In this document: piece after piece, positions 45,821 to 55,167 of the stretch | Position numbering within the stretch: the stretch's first letter is position 1 | How the letters are laid out: each line of letters starts with the position of its first letter | DNA from: an uncultured Psychrobacter sp. | GTDB lineage: Bacteria > Pseudomonadota > Gammaproteobacteria > Pseudomonadales > Moraxellaceae | Direction of reading: 5' to 3' | DNA length: 64,000 bases | Assembly (NCBI RefSeq): GCF_947500265.1 | Contig: NZ_CANMRN010000007.1 | Coordinates: forward strand, 94,627 to 158,626 | Translations under genes and position numbers: made by a program | The notes under the pieces: model-generated | What the model was told of the DNA's origin: nothing | Databases searched by the model: none | The model's input: the letters and a program-made list of their open reading frames with translations, nothing else

Positions 45821-47050
45821 ATGAATCACAACTTAAAGCATCTACATCCTTATCCATTCGCAAAGATGGCAACATTGCTTGCCGATCGCAAGCCTGCCAA
45901 CGGTTACAGTGAAATAAAGCTCGGTATTGGTGAGCCAAAACATGAGCCCCCTGCATTTGTGCTGGACGTCCTACGCGAAAACTTGGACAAAATAAGTCGT
46001 TATCCAACCACAAACGGTATGTTTGAGCTACGTCAAACTATCGCCCACTGGTTAGAGAAGCGGTTTTTTCTTAATCACGTCGATGCCAATACTCAAGTAT
46101 TACCAGTAATGGGCACACGAGAAGCGATTTTTAGCTTCGTACAAGCGGTCGTTGATCATGATGTAGCTGACACAGAGAGCAATTCTCTAGCGTCTAACAC
46201 ATTGCCTACAGTCGTCATGCCCAACCCGTTTTATCAGATATATGAAGGCGCAGCGATACTGGCACAGGCAACGCCTTACTTTGTCCCTTGTGCATCAGAT
46301 AATGGCTATAAAGGTGACTATCGCGCGGTGCCAAAAGACGTTTGGACACGTACGCAGCTATTGTTTGTCTGTAGTCCAAACAATCCAACAGGCGCCGTCA
46401 TGACGATGGATGATTGGGAATACCTTATTCGTCTATCAGATCAGTACGGTTTTATTATTGCCAGTGACGAGTGTTATAGCGAACTGTATTTTGATACAGC
46501 TCCGATTGGATTGCTTCAAGCCTGTGCGGCCCTTGGTCGCCGTGATTTTAAAAACTGTATCGTGTTCCACTCTTTATCTAAACGTTCAAACTTACCGGGT
46601 TTGCGCTCTGGATTTGTGGCTGGTGATGCCAAAATTTTGCAGGCTTATTTGCAATATCGTACTTACCAAGGTTGTGCGATGCCGATACCTCATCAGCTCG
46701 CCTCTATCGCTGCGTGGCAAGACGAAAAACACGTCGCTCATAATCGAGCGCTATATCAAGAAAAGTTTGCCCTATGGATGTCTGAGCTTGGTGAGTTGCT
46801 AGAGTTACGTATGCCTGATGCTGGGTTTTACTTTTGGGTCAAAGTACCTGAACAGTTCGGCGGTGATGATGAAATCTTTGTCACAGCGCTGTATGAGCAA
46901 GCCAATATTCATGCATTGGCAGGACGCTATTTATCACGTGAAGTTGATGGTCATAATCCTGGACAAGGTTATGTGCGTATCGCTCTGGTCGCGAGTGCCG
47001 ATGAGAGCCTAGAAGCAATCAGTCGTATCCGCAAATTATTAGGTGCTTAA
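45821..47050 (+). CDS. dapC: Succinyldiaminopimelate transaminase
   Basis: 409 residues from ATG 45821 (an in-frame TTG at 45797 lacks support). Class I PLP aminotransferase: IKLGIGEPKHEPP, SPNNPTGAVMT, ASDECYSELYFD and the PLP-lysine motif HSLSKRSNLPGLRSGF, which together match DapC of the succinylase lysine/diaminopimelate pathway more than aspartate aminotransferase. It makes N-succinyl-LL-diaminopimelate for peptidoglycan and lysine. Ends at a strong terminator. Confidence 0.92.
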   Translation: MNHNLKHLHPYPFAKMATLLADRKPANGYSEIKLGIGEPKHEPPAFVLDVLRENLDKISRYPTTNGMFELRQTIAHWLEKRFFLNHVDANTQVLPVMGTREAIFSFVQAVVDHDVADTESNSLASNTLPTVVMPNPFYQIYEGAAILAQATPYFVPCASDNGYKGDYRAVPKDVWTRTQLLFVCSPNNPTGAVMTMDDWEYLIRLSDQYGFIIASDECYSELYFDTAPIGLLQACAALGRRDFKNCIVFHSLSKRSNLPGLRSGFVAGDAKILQAYLQYRTYQGCAMPIPHQLASIAAWQDEKHVAHNRALYQEKFALWMSELGELLELRMPDAGFYFWVKVPEQFGGDDEIFVTALYEQANIHALAGRYLSREVDGHNPGQGYVRIALVASADESLEAISRIRKLLGA

Positions 47051-47097
47051 AGCTAATTAGAAAAATCTACTGTATCTAAAACAAATGTCACAATATT

Positions 47098-47146
47098 AAA
47101 AAGCCTCCAATAACCACAATATAAATAGGGTTATTGGAGGCTTTTT
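47098..47146. terminator. Bidirectional terminator after dapC
   Basis: AAAAAGCCTCCAATAACC with a near-perfect complement across a 12-base loop and a T-run. Confidence 0.92.
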
Positions 47147-47203
47147 GTTTTATTAATGCTATAGTAAAGTCTCTACCGAAAATATGCCATCAAGGATGAT
47201 GCC

Positions 47204-49195
47204 ATGCCCCATCTTGATTTTAGCCAACCGCCCTTTGATGTATTGAGCTTAGCCGAGCGTCAAAGCATTAGAAAAAACACCCAGATACGCTACCTTGCCA
47301 AAAACGAGAGCTTGCCTGCAGAAGAGCTGCAATGTCTGTATGTGGTCATCAAAGGGCAAATCGAGCAATCATTAGATGGTGAGTTTGTCGCGTCCTATGT
47401 CGGTAGTAATCACGCTGACGGCCTGAACAATAATGATTGGTTTGATAGTCGCCGCCTGCCTGAATCACTTGCCAAGGATAATCAACTAGAGCCTGAAAGT
47501 ACGCCTATACAGCCTTATCAATTCCGAGCTAATGAAGAGACGTTACTGCTCCAAGTCGCTGGCACCGCTATCGATAAAATCAGCGCGCAAAATCATCTGG
47601 TACGCCAAATGCTATCAGACAAGCTGCCTGAGCGATTAAAAGCATTGCGCCAGCGACGTCATAATAAAACGCTAGATCCTGCCAGCTATACCAACCAACA
47701 AGAAGTACAGCAAATCATGCTGCAGCCAGTGGTAGATGTTCATCTATTACCAGTCCATATTGTCGATGCCAATGATAGCTTGTACGAAGCGGCCCGCATC
47801 ATGACAAAAGCTGGTTTAAAACATGTACTGGTCAGACCGCTACATGGCTTAGATAGTTTGGATGGCTTAGATGACTTACAACTAGATGATTTAGATGGCT
47901 CACAAACAGCGCGACATGAGACAAGGTTACTCTTAGGGATTTTGACCGATACTGATATTTGTCGTGCTGTAAGTGATAAACAAGATCCTGCCACTACTCC
48001 TTGCCAGCGCTATGCTAATTTTAATCTCCGTACGATCAAAGCCAGTGATGAGATTGGCGATGCGCTGCTGACCATGACTCGCTATCGTATTCATAGACTG
48101 CCAGTCATTGATAAGAGTGGCGATGTCGTTGGTGTGCTTGGGCAAAGCGATATGCTCGCTCATATTGGTCATCATTCGCAGCTGATTAGTATTCAAATCG
48201 AACAGGCACAAGACTTAGCGAGCCTAGATACCGCTGTTGAGCTAATCGGTCGCTATATTCGTGCACAGCATCACAATGGTGTCAAAATCGGCAATATCAG
48301 TCGTATGGTACAGACGCTAAATGCGCAGGTATTTACCAAACTATGGCAGTTAATCGTACCTGATGAAGTGATGGCCAATACCTGCCTTATCGTTATGGGT
48401 TCAGAAGGGCGTGGTGAGCAAATCATGCGTACCGATCAGGACAATGCGCTCATCATTCGTGATGGCTATACGCATCCCGACCTAGCACAGTTCACTGATA
48501 CTTTTAATAGCCATTTAGCGACGCTTGGCTACCCACTGTGTGATGGCAATATCATGATGACCAATCCTATGTGGCGACAACCGCTCAAGCCATTCACTGC
48601 ACAAATTAACCTATGGTTTAGAAATTCAAATCCGATGCATGGCATTTACTTGTCTGCGATACTAGATGGTGAATACGTCTGCGGCGATGAGTCACTGCTT
48701 ACTCAAGTACGTCAGCATTTAAAGCTTGCTCATAGCCAGGCAGATCCTATGTTTGTCAGGCAATTTTCCCGGGCAGCGCTACAGTTTGGCGATGTTAATC
48801 AATGGTGGCAAAAGTTTGTACCTTTACTAGGTGGCAAATCAGCATCATCCGATATTGACCTAAAAAAAGGCGGTATATTTCCCTTAGTGCATGGTATCCG
48901 TACCTTAGCATTAGAAAACAATGTGCTCGATGTTCCTAGTACCAAGGCTCGTTTAAAGGCTCTGGTACAGGTTGATGCTATGACCCAAGAGCGCGCCGAT
49001 ACGCTGCTTGAAGCCTTAGAGTTTTTTATGGCGCAGCGCTTGTCCGTGGCACTCTCAACCGACGATAAGCATGCACGGCAAGTAGATCCAACGACTTTGA
49101 CCGCACTTGAACGTGATCTACTCAAAGAGTGTCTGGCCGTGGTCAAAAGCTTTAAAAATCAGTTGCGTCAACACTATCAATTAGAAATCGCATAA
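47204..49195 (+). CDS. CBS-domain/DUF294 nucleotidyltransferase
   Basis: 663 residues. A cyclic-nucleotide-binding-like N-terminal fold (~1-130), two CBS motifs (~170-325; LYEAARIMTKAGLKHVLV; ALLTMTRYRIHRLPVIDKSGDVVGVLG), a DUF294 putative nucleotidyltransferase core with GSEGRGEQIMRTDQDNAL (~398-415), and a helical C-terminal domain. The first CBS motif has an odd Leu-Asp-Gly-rich insertion at ~214-232 (repeats of LD, DGL) encoded by a repetitive stretch near 47840-47905. It resembles GlnD-like signalling proteins; the target is unknown. An exonuclease gene follows, a conserved pairing. Confidence 0.88.
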   Translation: MPHLDFSQPPFDVLSLAERQSIRKNTQIRYLAKNESLPAEELQCLYVVIKGQIEQSLDGEFVASYVGSNHADGLNNNDWFDSRRLPESLAKDNQLEPESTPIQPYQFRANEETLLLQVAGTAIDKISAQNHLVRQMLSDKLPERLKALRQRRHNKTLDPASYTNQQEVQQIMLQPVVDVHLLPVHIVDANDSLYEAARIMTKAGLKHVLVRPLHGLDSLDGLDDLQLDDLDGSQTARHETRLLLGILTDTDICRAVSDKQDPATTPCQRYANFNLRTIKASDEIGDALLTMTRYRIHRLPVIDKSGDVVGVLGQSDMLAHIGHHSQLISIQIEQAQDLASLDTAVELIGRYIRAQHHNGVKIGNISRMVQTLNAQVFTKLWQLIVPDEVMANTCLIVMGSEGRGEQIMRTDQDNALIIRDGYTHPDLAQFTDTFNSHLATLGYPLCDGNIMMTNPMWRQPLKPFTAQINLWFRNSNPMHGIYLSAILDGEYVCGDESLLTQVRQHLKLAHSQADPMFVRQFSRAALQFGDVNQWWQKFVPLLGGKSASSDIDLKKGGIFPLVHGIRTLALENNVLDVPSTKARLKALVQVDAMTQERADTLLEALEFFMAQRLSVALSTDDKHARQVDPTTLTALERDLLKECLAVVKSFKNQLRQHYQLEIA

Positions 49196-49277
49196 ATGTG
49201 GCAGTTTTAATACAGAGGCTCCATGGATAGAGAAAATTTATAAACACAAAAACAATATAGATGGATGAACGACTAAT

Positions 49278-49883
49278 ATGAGCTGGTTACAGCAGTTATC
49301 TTGCGCTTGGCAAAAGACGCAATTGCAGCGTCCAGAGCTTGCCTCAATGTTTACGACACCTTCGGCTGAGCAGTGGGTGGCGATTGACTGCGAAATGACA
49401 GGACTGAACCCCAAAAAGCATCACCTGCTGTCTGTAGCAGCGATACATATTAATGGCAATACGATCGACACGGGTAATGGTATGCATTTGGTTTGCAGAC
49501 CTCCTGTGATGCCAGACCGCGACACTATTGTCATTCATGGCCTACGTACCGCCGACGTTGAACATGGCATGAGTTACGATGACATGTTAGCCCTGCTGCT
49601 ACCATTCATAGGTAATCGACCAATCGTTGGATTCTGCATACAGCTAGACATGGCTTTTTTGAACCCTTTGGTTAAACGCTATATGGGAACCTCGCTACCA
49701 AATGAAACCATAGATTTGCGGCATTTGTACAGTCGGCGTATCAGTGGTCACACACAAGGGCTTTCTGGACAAGCCCAACATCTGAATCGCATATTAGCCC
49801 ATTACAATATTCCTGAACTGGGCGCGCATGATGCTTATAACGATGCTGTTATGACGGCGATGGCTTTTTTGCATGTGCGTTAG
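49278..49883 (+). CDS. DnaQ-like 3'-5' exonuclease (DEDDh)
   Basis: 201 residues. Exo I DCEMTGL (Asp37, Glu39), Exo II region GFCIQLDMAFLN and Exo III HDAYNDA (His184, Asp189) form a complete DEDDh site. It is a stand-alone exonuclease, shorter than DnaQ and without the polymerase-binding tail. Downstream of the CBS/DUF294 gene by 82 bp in the same direction, as in other gamma-proteobacteria; probably an operon. Confidence 0.9.
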   Translation: MSWLQQLSCAWQKTQLQRPELASMFTTPSAEQWVAIDCEMTGLNPKKHHLLSVAAIHINGNTIDTGNGMHLVCRPPVMPDRDTIVIHGLRTADVEHGMSYDDMLALLLPFIGNRPIVGFCIQLDMAFLNPLVKRYMGTSLPNETIDLRHLYSRRISGHTQGLSGQAQHLNRILAHYNIPELGAHDAYNDAVMTAMAFLHVR

Positions 49884-50199
49884 CAGCAAGTCATGCTCGC
49901 AGTTCAATCTATAGTTAGAGTTAGTTATCTAAATAAGGGCGTCATTATCGCTAGGGCGTGCCCTCATTTTGAAAATGGTGATAAAAATGAGATAAACGGC
50001 AGCCAAACAAGCAAAGGAGTACAGATAATATCGGGATATCAGCCAGCTACTTAACGCAGTCTGGCAAAGATTTGGCCATTTTTAGCCCATTTAAATTTTA
50101 TTGTTCAGATTGAGGACACGTCCTAAATTGTACTGCTGACATCGTGTGCGAAAACAGCAACTCATGTTACCATAGGCTGTTTTTGCCACCTGATGAAAG
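49884..50199. other. Intergenic region with a TAGGGCGTG repeat relict
   Basis: No gene. Holds a left repeat end at 49952 and a degenerate right end at 50117-50126 of the intergenic repeat family described separately. Confidence 0.55.
49952..50126. repeat. TAGGGCGTG-ended repeat, expanded or relict copy
   Basis: Starts TAGGGCGTGCCCTCATTTTG and continues with AATGGTGATAAAAATGAGA; the likely right end is CACGTCCTAA (50117-50126). The first ~43 bases align with the copy at 52926, matching at about three quarters of positions. Confidence 0.5.
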
Positions 50200-52305
50200 A
50201 TGCTCATGCGATACCCTTCTAAACACCGTCATTACTCTACTGCTGCAACCCAAATCACCACGCTTTGTCGTCATTTGCGACCGCTAGACTGGCCTAATAA
50301 ACGTCTATCTAGGTTAGCGTTATTGGCAGCAGTTATAGTCGCACCGATACATGCACAAGCCATGTTACCAGCAGCTATTCAAAGAGCCTTGGCACGTGCC
50401 GACTTGACAGAAGCGGATATCAGCATCGTTATTACACCTGTGGGTGACAAGACTGCCAGCCGTCTGCCTACTCCTATTCAAGTCATCAATAGTGATGAAT
50501 CTGACAGCCAATCTGCATCTACTATAGTATCTGAGCACCCAACTACAGACACCTCGATGGATACAATTAGCAGCGTCCCGAGCCATCAGAGCGCGTTAGT
50601 TACCATAGAGCAGCGCACCATTGAGAAGCACGAGCAAAAAACACACGCTTATACCGATGACCCTTATACTTATCAGAGCGTAGAGAGCATTCCAACGGTT
50701 ATTCCTGACGAACCTCAGCATACGCTTGATCAGAATGCCAAAGCCCAAGATACTGTGGGCAATAATAAAACCTCTATAAAGATTTCATTTTCGCCTTTGC
50801 TGGATCACCAGTCCGACATCCCTCGTACGCCTGCCAGCACCATGAAACTCGTGCCTAGCTTTATCGCTTTGGACACTTTAGGAGCGGATTTTGTGTGGCA
50901 TACACGGGTTTATCACACAGGCATTGTCATCGGCAACCGTCTACAGGGTGACTTGATTATTCAAGGTAGTGGCGACCCAAAAATGACTCACGAGCGCTTA
51001 AAACAGTTGCTGTATAAAGTGCAAGCATCCGGTATTCGTCATATCGATGGTGACATCATCATCGACAGCACGGTTTTTAATAATGTTAGTAAAGATCCTG
51101 CCGCCTTTGATAACTCGCCTCTACGCCCTTATAACGCCAGCCCCGATGGGTTTTTGGTTAACTTTAGCACCATTGGTATCAAAACTTACCCTCAAGATAA
51201 CGGCCAAGCAAGCGTGACCTATAAGCCGCGGTTAGCCAACTACCAGCTGCCTGCTACAATCAATACCCGTGCAGCCAGTTGTGGGCAAGCAAGCTATAGC
51301 CTAGCGCCGCAGTGGCAAAACACGCAGCTTGTGTTAAATACCAGTATGCCAGAGAGCTGCGGTGAGCATGTTTTTTACGTAGCGTATCCCAATGCCAAAG
51401 AGTTTGCGGCACACGTCATCGCTGCCAAATGGCAAGCGTTGGGGAATACTTTGAGTGGACAGGTCATCTCACAAGAAACCCCTTACGATATGACCAAGAC
51501 GACGAAACGAGCGCACGGGCTTACGGCTATCGCGATGTCTCCTCTACCTATGGTCAGCTATCCGTCGTTGAATTTAACCGAGCAGATTCATGATATTAAC
51601 CACTTCTCAAACAATGTCATGGCTGAACAAGTCGCACTATCTATAGGCGCTTATGATAAAGAAAGGCTGACTCAATCAATACCGTCTAACATAACTGCGA
51701 CGACTAGTCCAAGCAGTCATGAAGTCAAAGCTAGTAATGAAGTCAAAGCTAGTAATGAAGTCAAAGCTAGTAATGAAGTCAAAGCTAGTAATGAGATGGA
51801 TAATAAAGTAGCGGCTGATAAATCTAGTGGCAAAAAGGCTGATAGCTTATATCAGTTTGGCAAACCTGTTACAACAGATTACCCTGCAGCCTTACAAACC
51901 ATCAATCAATGGTGGCAAACTAATCTCAGTACGCCGCCGCCCCATTTGACCAATGGCTCAGGACTTTGCCGTGAGTGTACAATCACTGCCGCTAACCTAA
52001 GCGAGCTACTGACTTATGCTTATAGTCGACCAAATTTTGAAGCCTATGTCGACTCATTAGGTGTCGCTGGGGTTAGTGGCACTATTGCCGCCCATAGTGA
52101 TCGCTTACCTGAATCGACAGCCACTGGCCGCGCATGGATAAAAACTGGCACGTTAAATAACGTCACCTCAATGGCAGGTTATGTCAAAGGGCTATCAGGA
52201 CAGGATTACGTTGTCGTCGGCATAATCAATACTGAGCAAGCATTAAATCCTTATGCAGCAAGACCTGTGTTAGATGCCATGCTCGACTGGACAGCACAGC
52301 GTTGA
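50200..52305 (+). CDS. dacB: D-alanyl-D-alanine carboxypeptidase/endopeptidase (PBP4, peptidase S13)
   Basis: 701 residues, longer than the usual ~480. Signal anchor (RLSRLALLAAVIVAPIHAQA, ~30-50), then a ~130-residue Ser/Thr-rich low-complexity insert. Catalytic triad motifs follow: STMK (Ser213, Lys216), SNN (from Ser470) and KTG (Lys648). Between SNN and KTG lies a charged insert with four identical VKASNE repeats. Acts in the periplasm on peptidoglycan stem peptides and crosslinks. Start could be 50200 or 50206. Confidence 0.93.
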   Translation: MLMRYPSKHRHYSTAATQITTLCRHLRPLDWPNKRLSRLALLAAVIVAPIHAQAMLPAAIQRALARADLTEADISIVITPVGDKTASRLPTPIQVINSDESDSQSASTIVSEHPTTDTSMDTISSVPSHQSALVTIEQRTIEKHEQKTHAYTDDPYTYQSVESIPTVIPDEPQHTLDQNAKAQDTVGNNKTSIKISFSPLLDHQSDIPRTPASTMKLVPSFIALDTLGADFVWHTRVYHTGIVIGNRLQGDLIIQGSGDPKMTHERLKQLLYKVQASGIRHIDGDIIIDSTVFNNVSKDPAAFDNSPLRPYNASPDGFLVNFSTIGIKTYPQDNGQASVTYKPRLANYQLPATINTRAASCGQASYSLAPQWQNTQLVLNTSMPESCGEHVFYVAYPNAKEFAAHVIAAKWQALGNTLSGQVISQETPYDMTKTTKRAHGLTAIAMSPLPMVSYPSLNLTEQIHDINHFSNNVMAEQVALSIGAYDKERLTQSIPSNITATTSPSSHEVKASNEVKASNEVKASNEVKASNEMDNKVAADKSSGKKADSLYQFGKPVTTDYPAALQTINQWWQTNLSTPPPHLTNGSGLCRECTITAANLSELLTYAYSRPNFEAYVDSLGVAGVSGTIAAHSDRLPESTATGRAWIKTGTLNNVTSMAGYVKGLSGQDYVVVGIINTEQALNPYAARPVLDAMLDWTAQR
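51721..51792 (+). repeat. In-gene 18-bp tandem repeat (x4) in dacB
   Basis: GAAGTCAAAGCTAGTAAT repeated four times without a mismatch, in frame, adding EVKASN units. Perfect identity points to recent slippage; copy number probably varies between strains without breaking the frame. Confidence 0.92.
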
Positions 52306-52369
52306 TTGTTAACGCTTTAAGACGTTGTATTATCCATACTCTATTTTTTACCTTTATAAAGGTTAGCTT

Positions 52370-52855
52370 ATGTCACGCCAGACAACCAGTCTCAACAAAC
52401 CCCAGACGCTTGTACAAGTGCAGCCTAAACTGGCTCGATATGTCGGTTTTTTTGCGATTGGATACACGCTTGCCAGTACCATATTTATGATGATACAGAC
52501 CAAGCTTGCGCTCAATCCACAATTGGTCATGGTGGTTTCTATTATCGTAGGGGCCTATATCGCTGTCAGTAAATTTATCAAACATCAGAAGCGAGCATTA
52601 GCGCGAGATGAGATTAATAAGTTGATGTTTGGCGGGGTTGTGATTGTCTGGATGCTGACGGTCATTTATTTTTCAGCCATCTGGTTTTGGCTGTTTGACA
52701 CAATAAGCCGTGAGGTACTGTTTGAGATGGCGATGCAGCGTCCACTGCCCCTGCTTTCATCACTAATGCTGATGCTCGTTCTCACTCTAGTCAGTGCACG
52801 AATCAGTCTATGGTCTATCAATCGATTATTAGACCCTATACGCAAATCAACGTAA
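52370..52855 (+). CDS. Small integral membrane protein (ABZJ_00895-like)
   Basis: 161 residues with four hydrophobic spans (YVGFFAIGYTLASTIFMM; LVMVVSIIVGAYIAV; FGGVVIVWMLTVIYFSAIWF; LLSSLMLMLVLTLV). The length and topology resemble the ABZJ_00895 family of Acinetobacter and relatives; this match is from memory and tentative. Starts 65 bp after dacB in the same direction. Confidence 0.7.
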   Translation: MSRQTTSLNKPQTLVQVQPKLARYVGFFAIGYTLASTIFMMIQTKLALNPQLVMVVSIIVGAYIAVSKFIKHQKRALARDEINKLMFGGVVIVWMLTVIYFSAIWFWLFDTISREVLFEMAMQRPLPLLSSLMLMLVLTLVSARISLWSINRLLDPIRKST

Positions 52856-52925
52856 GTACAAACCATTATCTACAAGGTGCTACAAAGTTTTCCCCTGCTA
52901 ATGTGTAAAATCCGTTAGGCTAAGT

Positions 52926-52990
52926 TTAAGGCGTGTCATTATTTTAAGAATAGTACTAAAAATGAGACAAAGTAAGACGCTCCCTAGTAA
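52926..52990. repeat. TAGGGCGTG-ended repeat, compact copy
   Basis: About 65 bp from TAAGGCGTGTCATTATTTTA to GACGCTCCCTAGTAA. The ends are imperfect inverted repeats. It lies just before the DUF421 gene. Confidence 0.55.
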
Positions 52991-53040
52991 GTAGTATTTT
53001 AGCGATGACTTGTTTTACCTTTATAATAGGAGCGAACATT

Positions 53041-53589
53041 ATGGACATGATCTTTTTTGACAACATAGACAAGCTTGGTCGTATTGTTTTGACGACTGTT
53101 ATGGTTTACGTGTTGATCGTAACAGTTACCAAAGTCTCTGGCAAACGCTCAACGTCACAGCTCAACAACTTCGATTGGATCGTTACGGTCATGATCGGCT
53201 CGTTGGGAGCCAGTACAATTTTGCTCAAAGACATTCCCTTTGTTGAAGGGGTTTCGTCTATTTTAGTATTGTACCTATTGCAATTTGTGGTGACCAAATA
53301 TGCGTCTGTTTCACCGCAATTTAGTAACTTTATTTTATCAGAGCCGCGTATCGTTTTTTATCAAGGGCAGTTTTTGCCAGATGCCATGCGTGATGAGCGC
53401 TTGACGCGTCAAGAAATCGAATGTGCCATGCGTTCTGAAGGGATTAATAGTTTTGATGATGTCGAAGCTATTGTCTTTGAGTCTGATGCAAAGCTGACTG
53501 TCATTCCAAAGCCAAGCCAAAGTGATAAGAGCGACGATGATCAAGGCGCAAGTAGCAACGTATCAGAGACGATTAACCCTCTGATGTAA
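53041..53589 (+). CDS. DUF421 (YetF/YcaP-like) membrane protein
   Basis: 182 residues from ATG 53041 with AGGAG upstream; the longer in-frame start at 53005 would add 12 residues without a site. Three N-terminal spans, then the conserved DUF421 cytosolic domain (FILSEPRIVFYQGQFLPDAMRDERLTRQEIE, split motif) ending with VEAIVFESDAKLTVI. Function not established for the family. Confidence 0.86.
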   Translation: MDMIFFDNIDKLGRIVLTTVMVYVLIVTVTKVSGKRSTSQLNNFDWIVTVMIGSLGASTILLKDIPFVEGVSSILVLYLLQFVVTKYASVSPQFSNFILSEPRIVFYQGQFLPDAMRDERLTRQEIECAMRSEGINSFDDVEAIVFESDAKLTVIPKPSQSDKSDDDQGASSNVSETINPLM

Positions 53590-53624
53590 ATTGCAGACAA
53601 TAAACAACGAACGATACAAATATT

Positions 53625-53640
53625 AAGAACACGCCCTAGT
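53625..53640. repeat. Right end of the TAGGGCGTG repeat family before rlmH
   Basis: ACACGCCCTAGTAAG, the complement of the TAGGGCGTG end, 34 bp before the rlmH start. Only the end is recognisable. Confidence 0.4.
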
Positions 53641-53673
53641 AAGCTTGAATTCAATTATCGAGATGTAAGCATT

Positions 53674-54162
53674 ATGAAAGTAAGGATTTTGACCGTTGGC
53701 AATAAAATGCCTAGCTGGGTACAGACGGGTTTTGACGAATATTACAAACGCATTCAACCAATGCTAAGCACAGAAATTGTCGAAATTGCGGCAGCCAAGC
53801 GGGCGAAAAACCCTTCAGATGCCAATTTGGCGCAGTACCGTGAGCAGGAAGGTCAGGCTATATTAGCTGCTCATAATGCATCGAGCCGCGAGCAATTATG
53901 GGTACTAGATGTCAAAGGTAAGATGATTTCGACCGAAGGACTGGCTGATAACCTCGCAGATGGCATGCAGCAAGGCGATGATATTGCATTGGTCATCGGC
54001 GGTGCAGACGGCGTCTCGCCAGAAGTATTGGCAAAGGCCGATGCAAAATTATCACTATCAGCACTGACATTGCCGCATCCGCTAGTACGCGTCGTACTCA
54101 TGGAACAATTGTATCGCGCAATGAGTATCAACAATAACCACCCTTATCACCGTGGTAATTAA
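53674..54162 (+). CDS. rlmH: 23S rRNA (pseudouridine1915-N3)-methyltransferase
   Basis: 162 residues, the normal length of RlmH. SPOUT-fold motifs LVIGGADGVSPEVLAKAD, LSLSALTLPHPLVRVVLMEQ and the C-terminal HPYHRGN are typical. It methylates pseudouridine 1915 in helix 69 of 23S rRNA. Members of this family often follow rsfS/ybeB; here it instead follows a DUF421 gene. Confidence 0.96.
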   Translation: MKVRILTVGNKMPSWVQTGFDEYYKRIQPMLSTEIVEIAAAKRAKNPSDANLAQYREQEGQAILAAHNASSREQLWVLDVKGKMISTEGLADNLADGMQQGDDIALVIGGADGVSPEVLAKADAKLSLSALTLPHPLVRVVLMEQLYRAMSINNNHPYHRGN

Positions 54163-54227
54163 ATAAAGTACTAAGCTATTTTTTTTGATTTAGAACATCA
54201 GTCGCAGAATAGATTGAAAAACTGGCG

Positions 54228-54241
54228 CACGCCCTAATAAA
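54228..54241. repeat. Right end of the TAGGGCGTG repeat family before the LigB gene
   Basis: GCACGCCCTAATAA ends seven bases before ATG 54248; the third copy of this end upstream of a gene start in this stretch. Confidence 0.4.
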
Positions 54242-54247
54242 TGCAAC

Positions 54248-55138
54248 ATGAAATATCCAAAACGTGCGACACTCAACGCCTCTAAGTCCTCTCATCAACG
54301 TGATGATCATCATAGTGTGCAGACGCCTATCACAGCGGCTGCCGCATGGGAAAATACGTCTGATGTAGCGACGAATACATCTAAGCTACCAGCGCTCTTT
54401 ATTTCGCATGGCGCGCCTACGCTTGCGATTGAGCAGTCTGCGACGACCAGTGCATTGGCACGTATTGGTCAAAACCTACCTAAGCCACGTGCCATTGTCA
54501 TTATGTCAGCGCATTGGCAGTCAGCAAAGCTAGAGATTAGTAGTAATCCACAGCCAAAGACGTGGCATGATTTTTCAGGATTTTCGCCTGAACTTTACGA
54601 CATTCAGTATCCTGCTACAGGTCAGCCAACACTGGCTGAGACACTTGCTCAGCAGCTGACCGCACGTGGTGTCACTTGTAGTGTCAATCCAGTACGTGCC
54701 TGTGATCATGGCGTTTGGGCGCCGCTCAGACATCTGTACCCAGAAGCCGATGTGCCTATCGTACAGATATCATTGCCGCAGCATTATGACAGTGTCGCTT
54801 GCTATCAGTTAGGCGCACAATTGGCACATCTGCGTGATGAGCAAATCCTCGTCATTGGCTCAGGTAACATTACGCATAATTTACAAGCATTGCGCTGGGA
54901 AGCTGACAGCATCGATCAAGCAGCTAAAGCCTTTAAGCAGTGGTTGTTACAGCAGCTTAAAATAGATATTCCCACGGCGCTCGATTGGCAGCAGTACCCA
55001 GACTACAAGGACATTCATCCAAGTGATGAGCACTTGCTACCGCTGTTTTTTGCATTAGGTACTGGTCAGCGCGTTTCTGTCGTTCATCAAAGTATGGCCC
55101 ATCATAGTCTGGGTATGGATATCTATCGCTTTGATTGA
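54248..55138 (+). CDS. ygiD: 4,5-DOPA dioxygenase-type LigB protein (YgiD-like)
   Basis: 296 residues, class III extradiol dioxygenase fold. Metal/active-site histidines lie in ALFISHGAPTLA, SAHWQS, RACDHGVWAPLRHLYP and GSGNITHNLQALRW. An N-terminal ~45-residue extension is not conserved, so the true start may be downstream of ATG 54248. Bacterial YgiD opens catechols such as DOPA; the natural substrate is uncertain. Confidence 0.88.
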   Translation: MKYPKRATLNASKSSHQRDDHHSVQTPITAAAAWENTSDVATNTSKLPALFISHGAPTLAIEQSATTSALARIGQNLPKPRAIVIMSAHWQSAKLEISSNPQPKTWHDFSGFSPELYDIQYPATGQPTLAETLAQQLTARGVTCSVNPVRACDHGVWAPLRHLYPEADVPIVQISLPQHYDSVACYQLGAQLAHLRDEQILVIGSGNITHNLQALRWEADSIDQAAKAFKQWLLQQLKIDIPTALDWQQYPDYKDIHPSDEHLLPLFFALGTGQRVSVVHQSMAHHSLGMDIYRFD

Positions 55139-55167
55139 GTGCTATCAATCCAAACTATAGCTTAACC

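Noticed and set aside
51721..51792. CRISPR-like repeat array
   Set aside because: The 18-bp units are directly adjacent with no spacers and lie in frame inside dacB.
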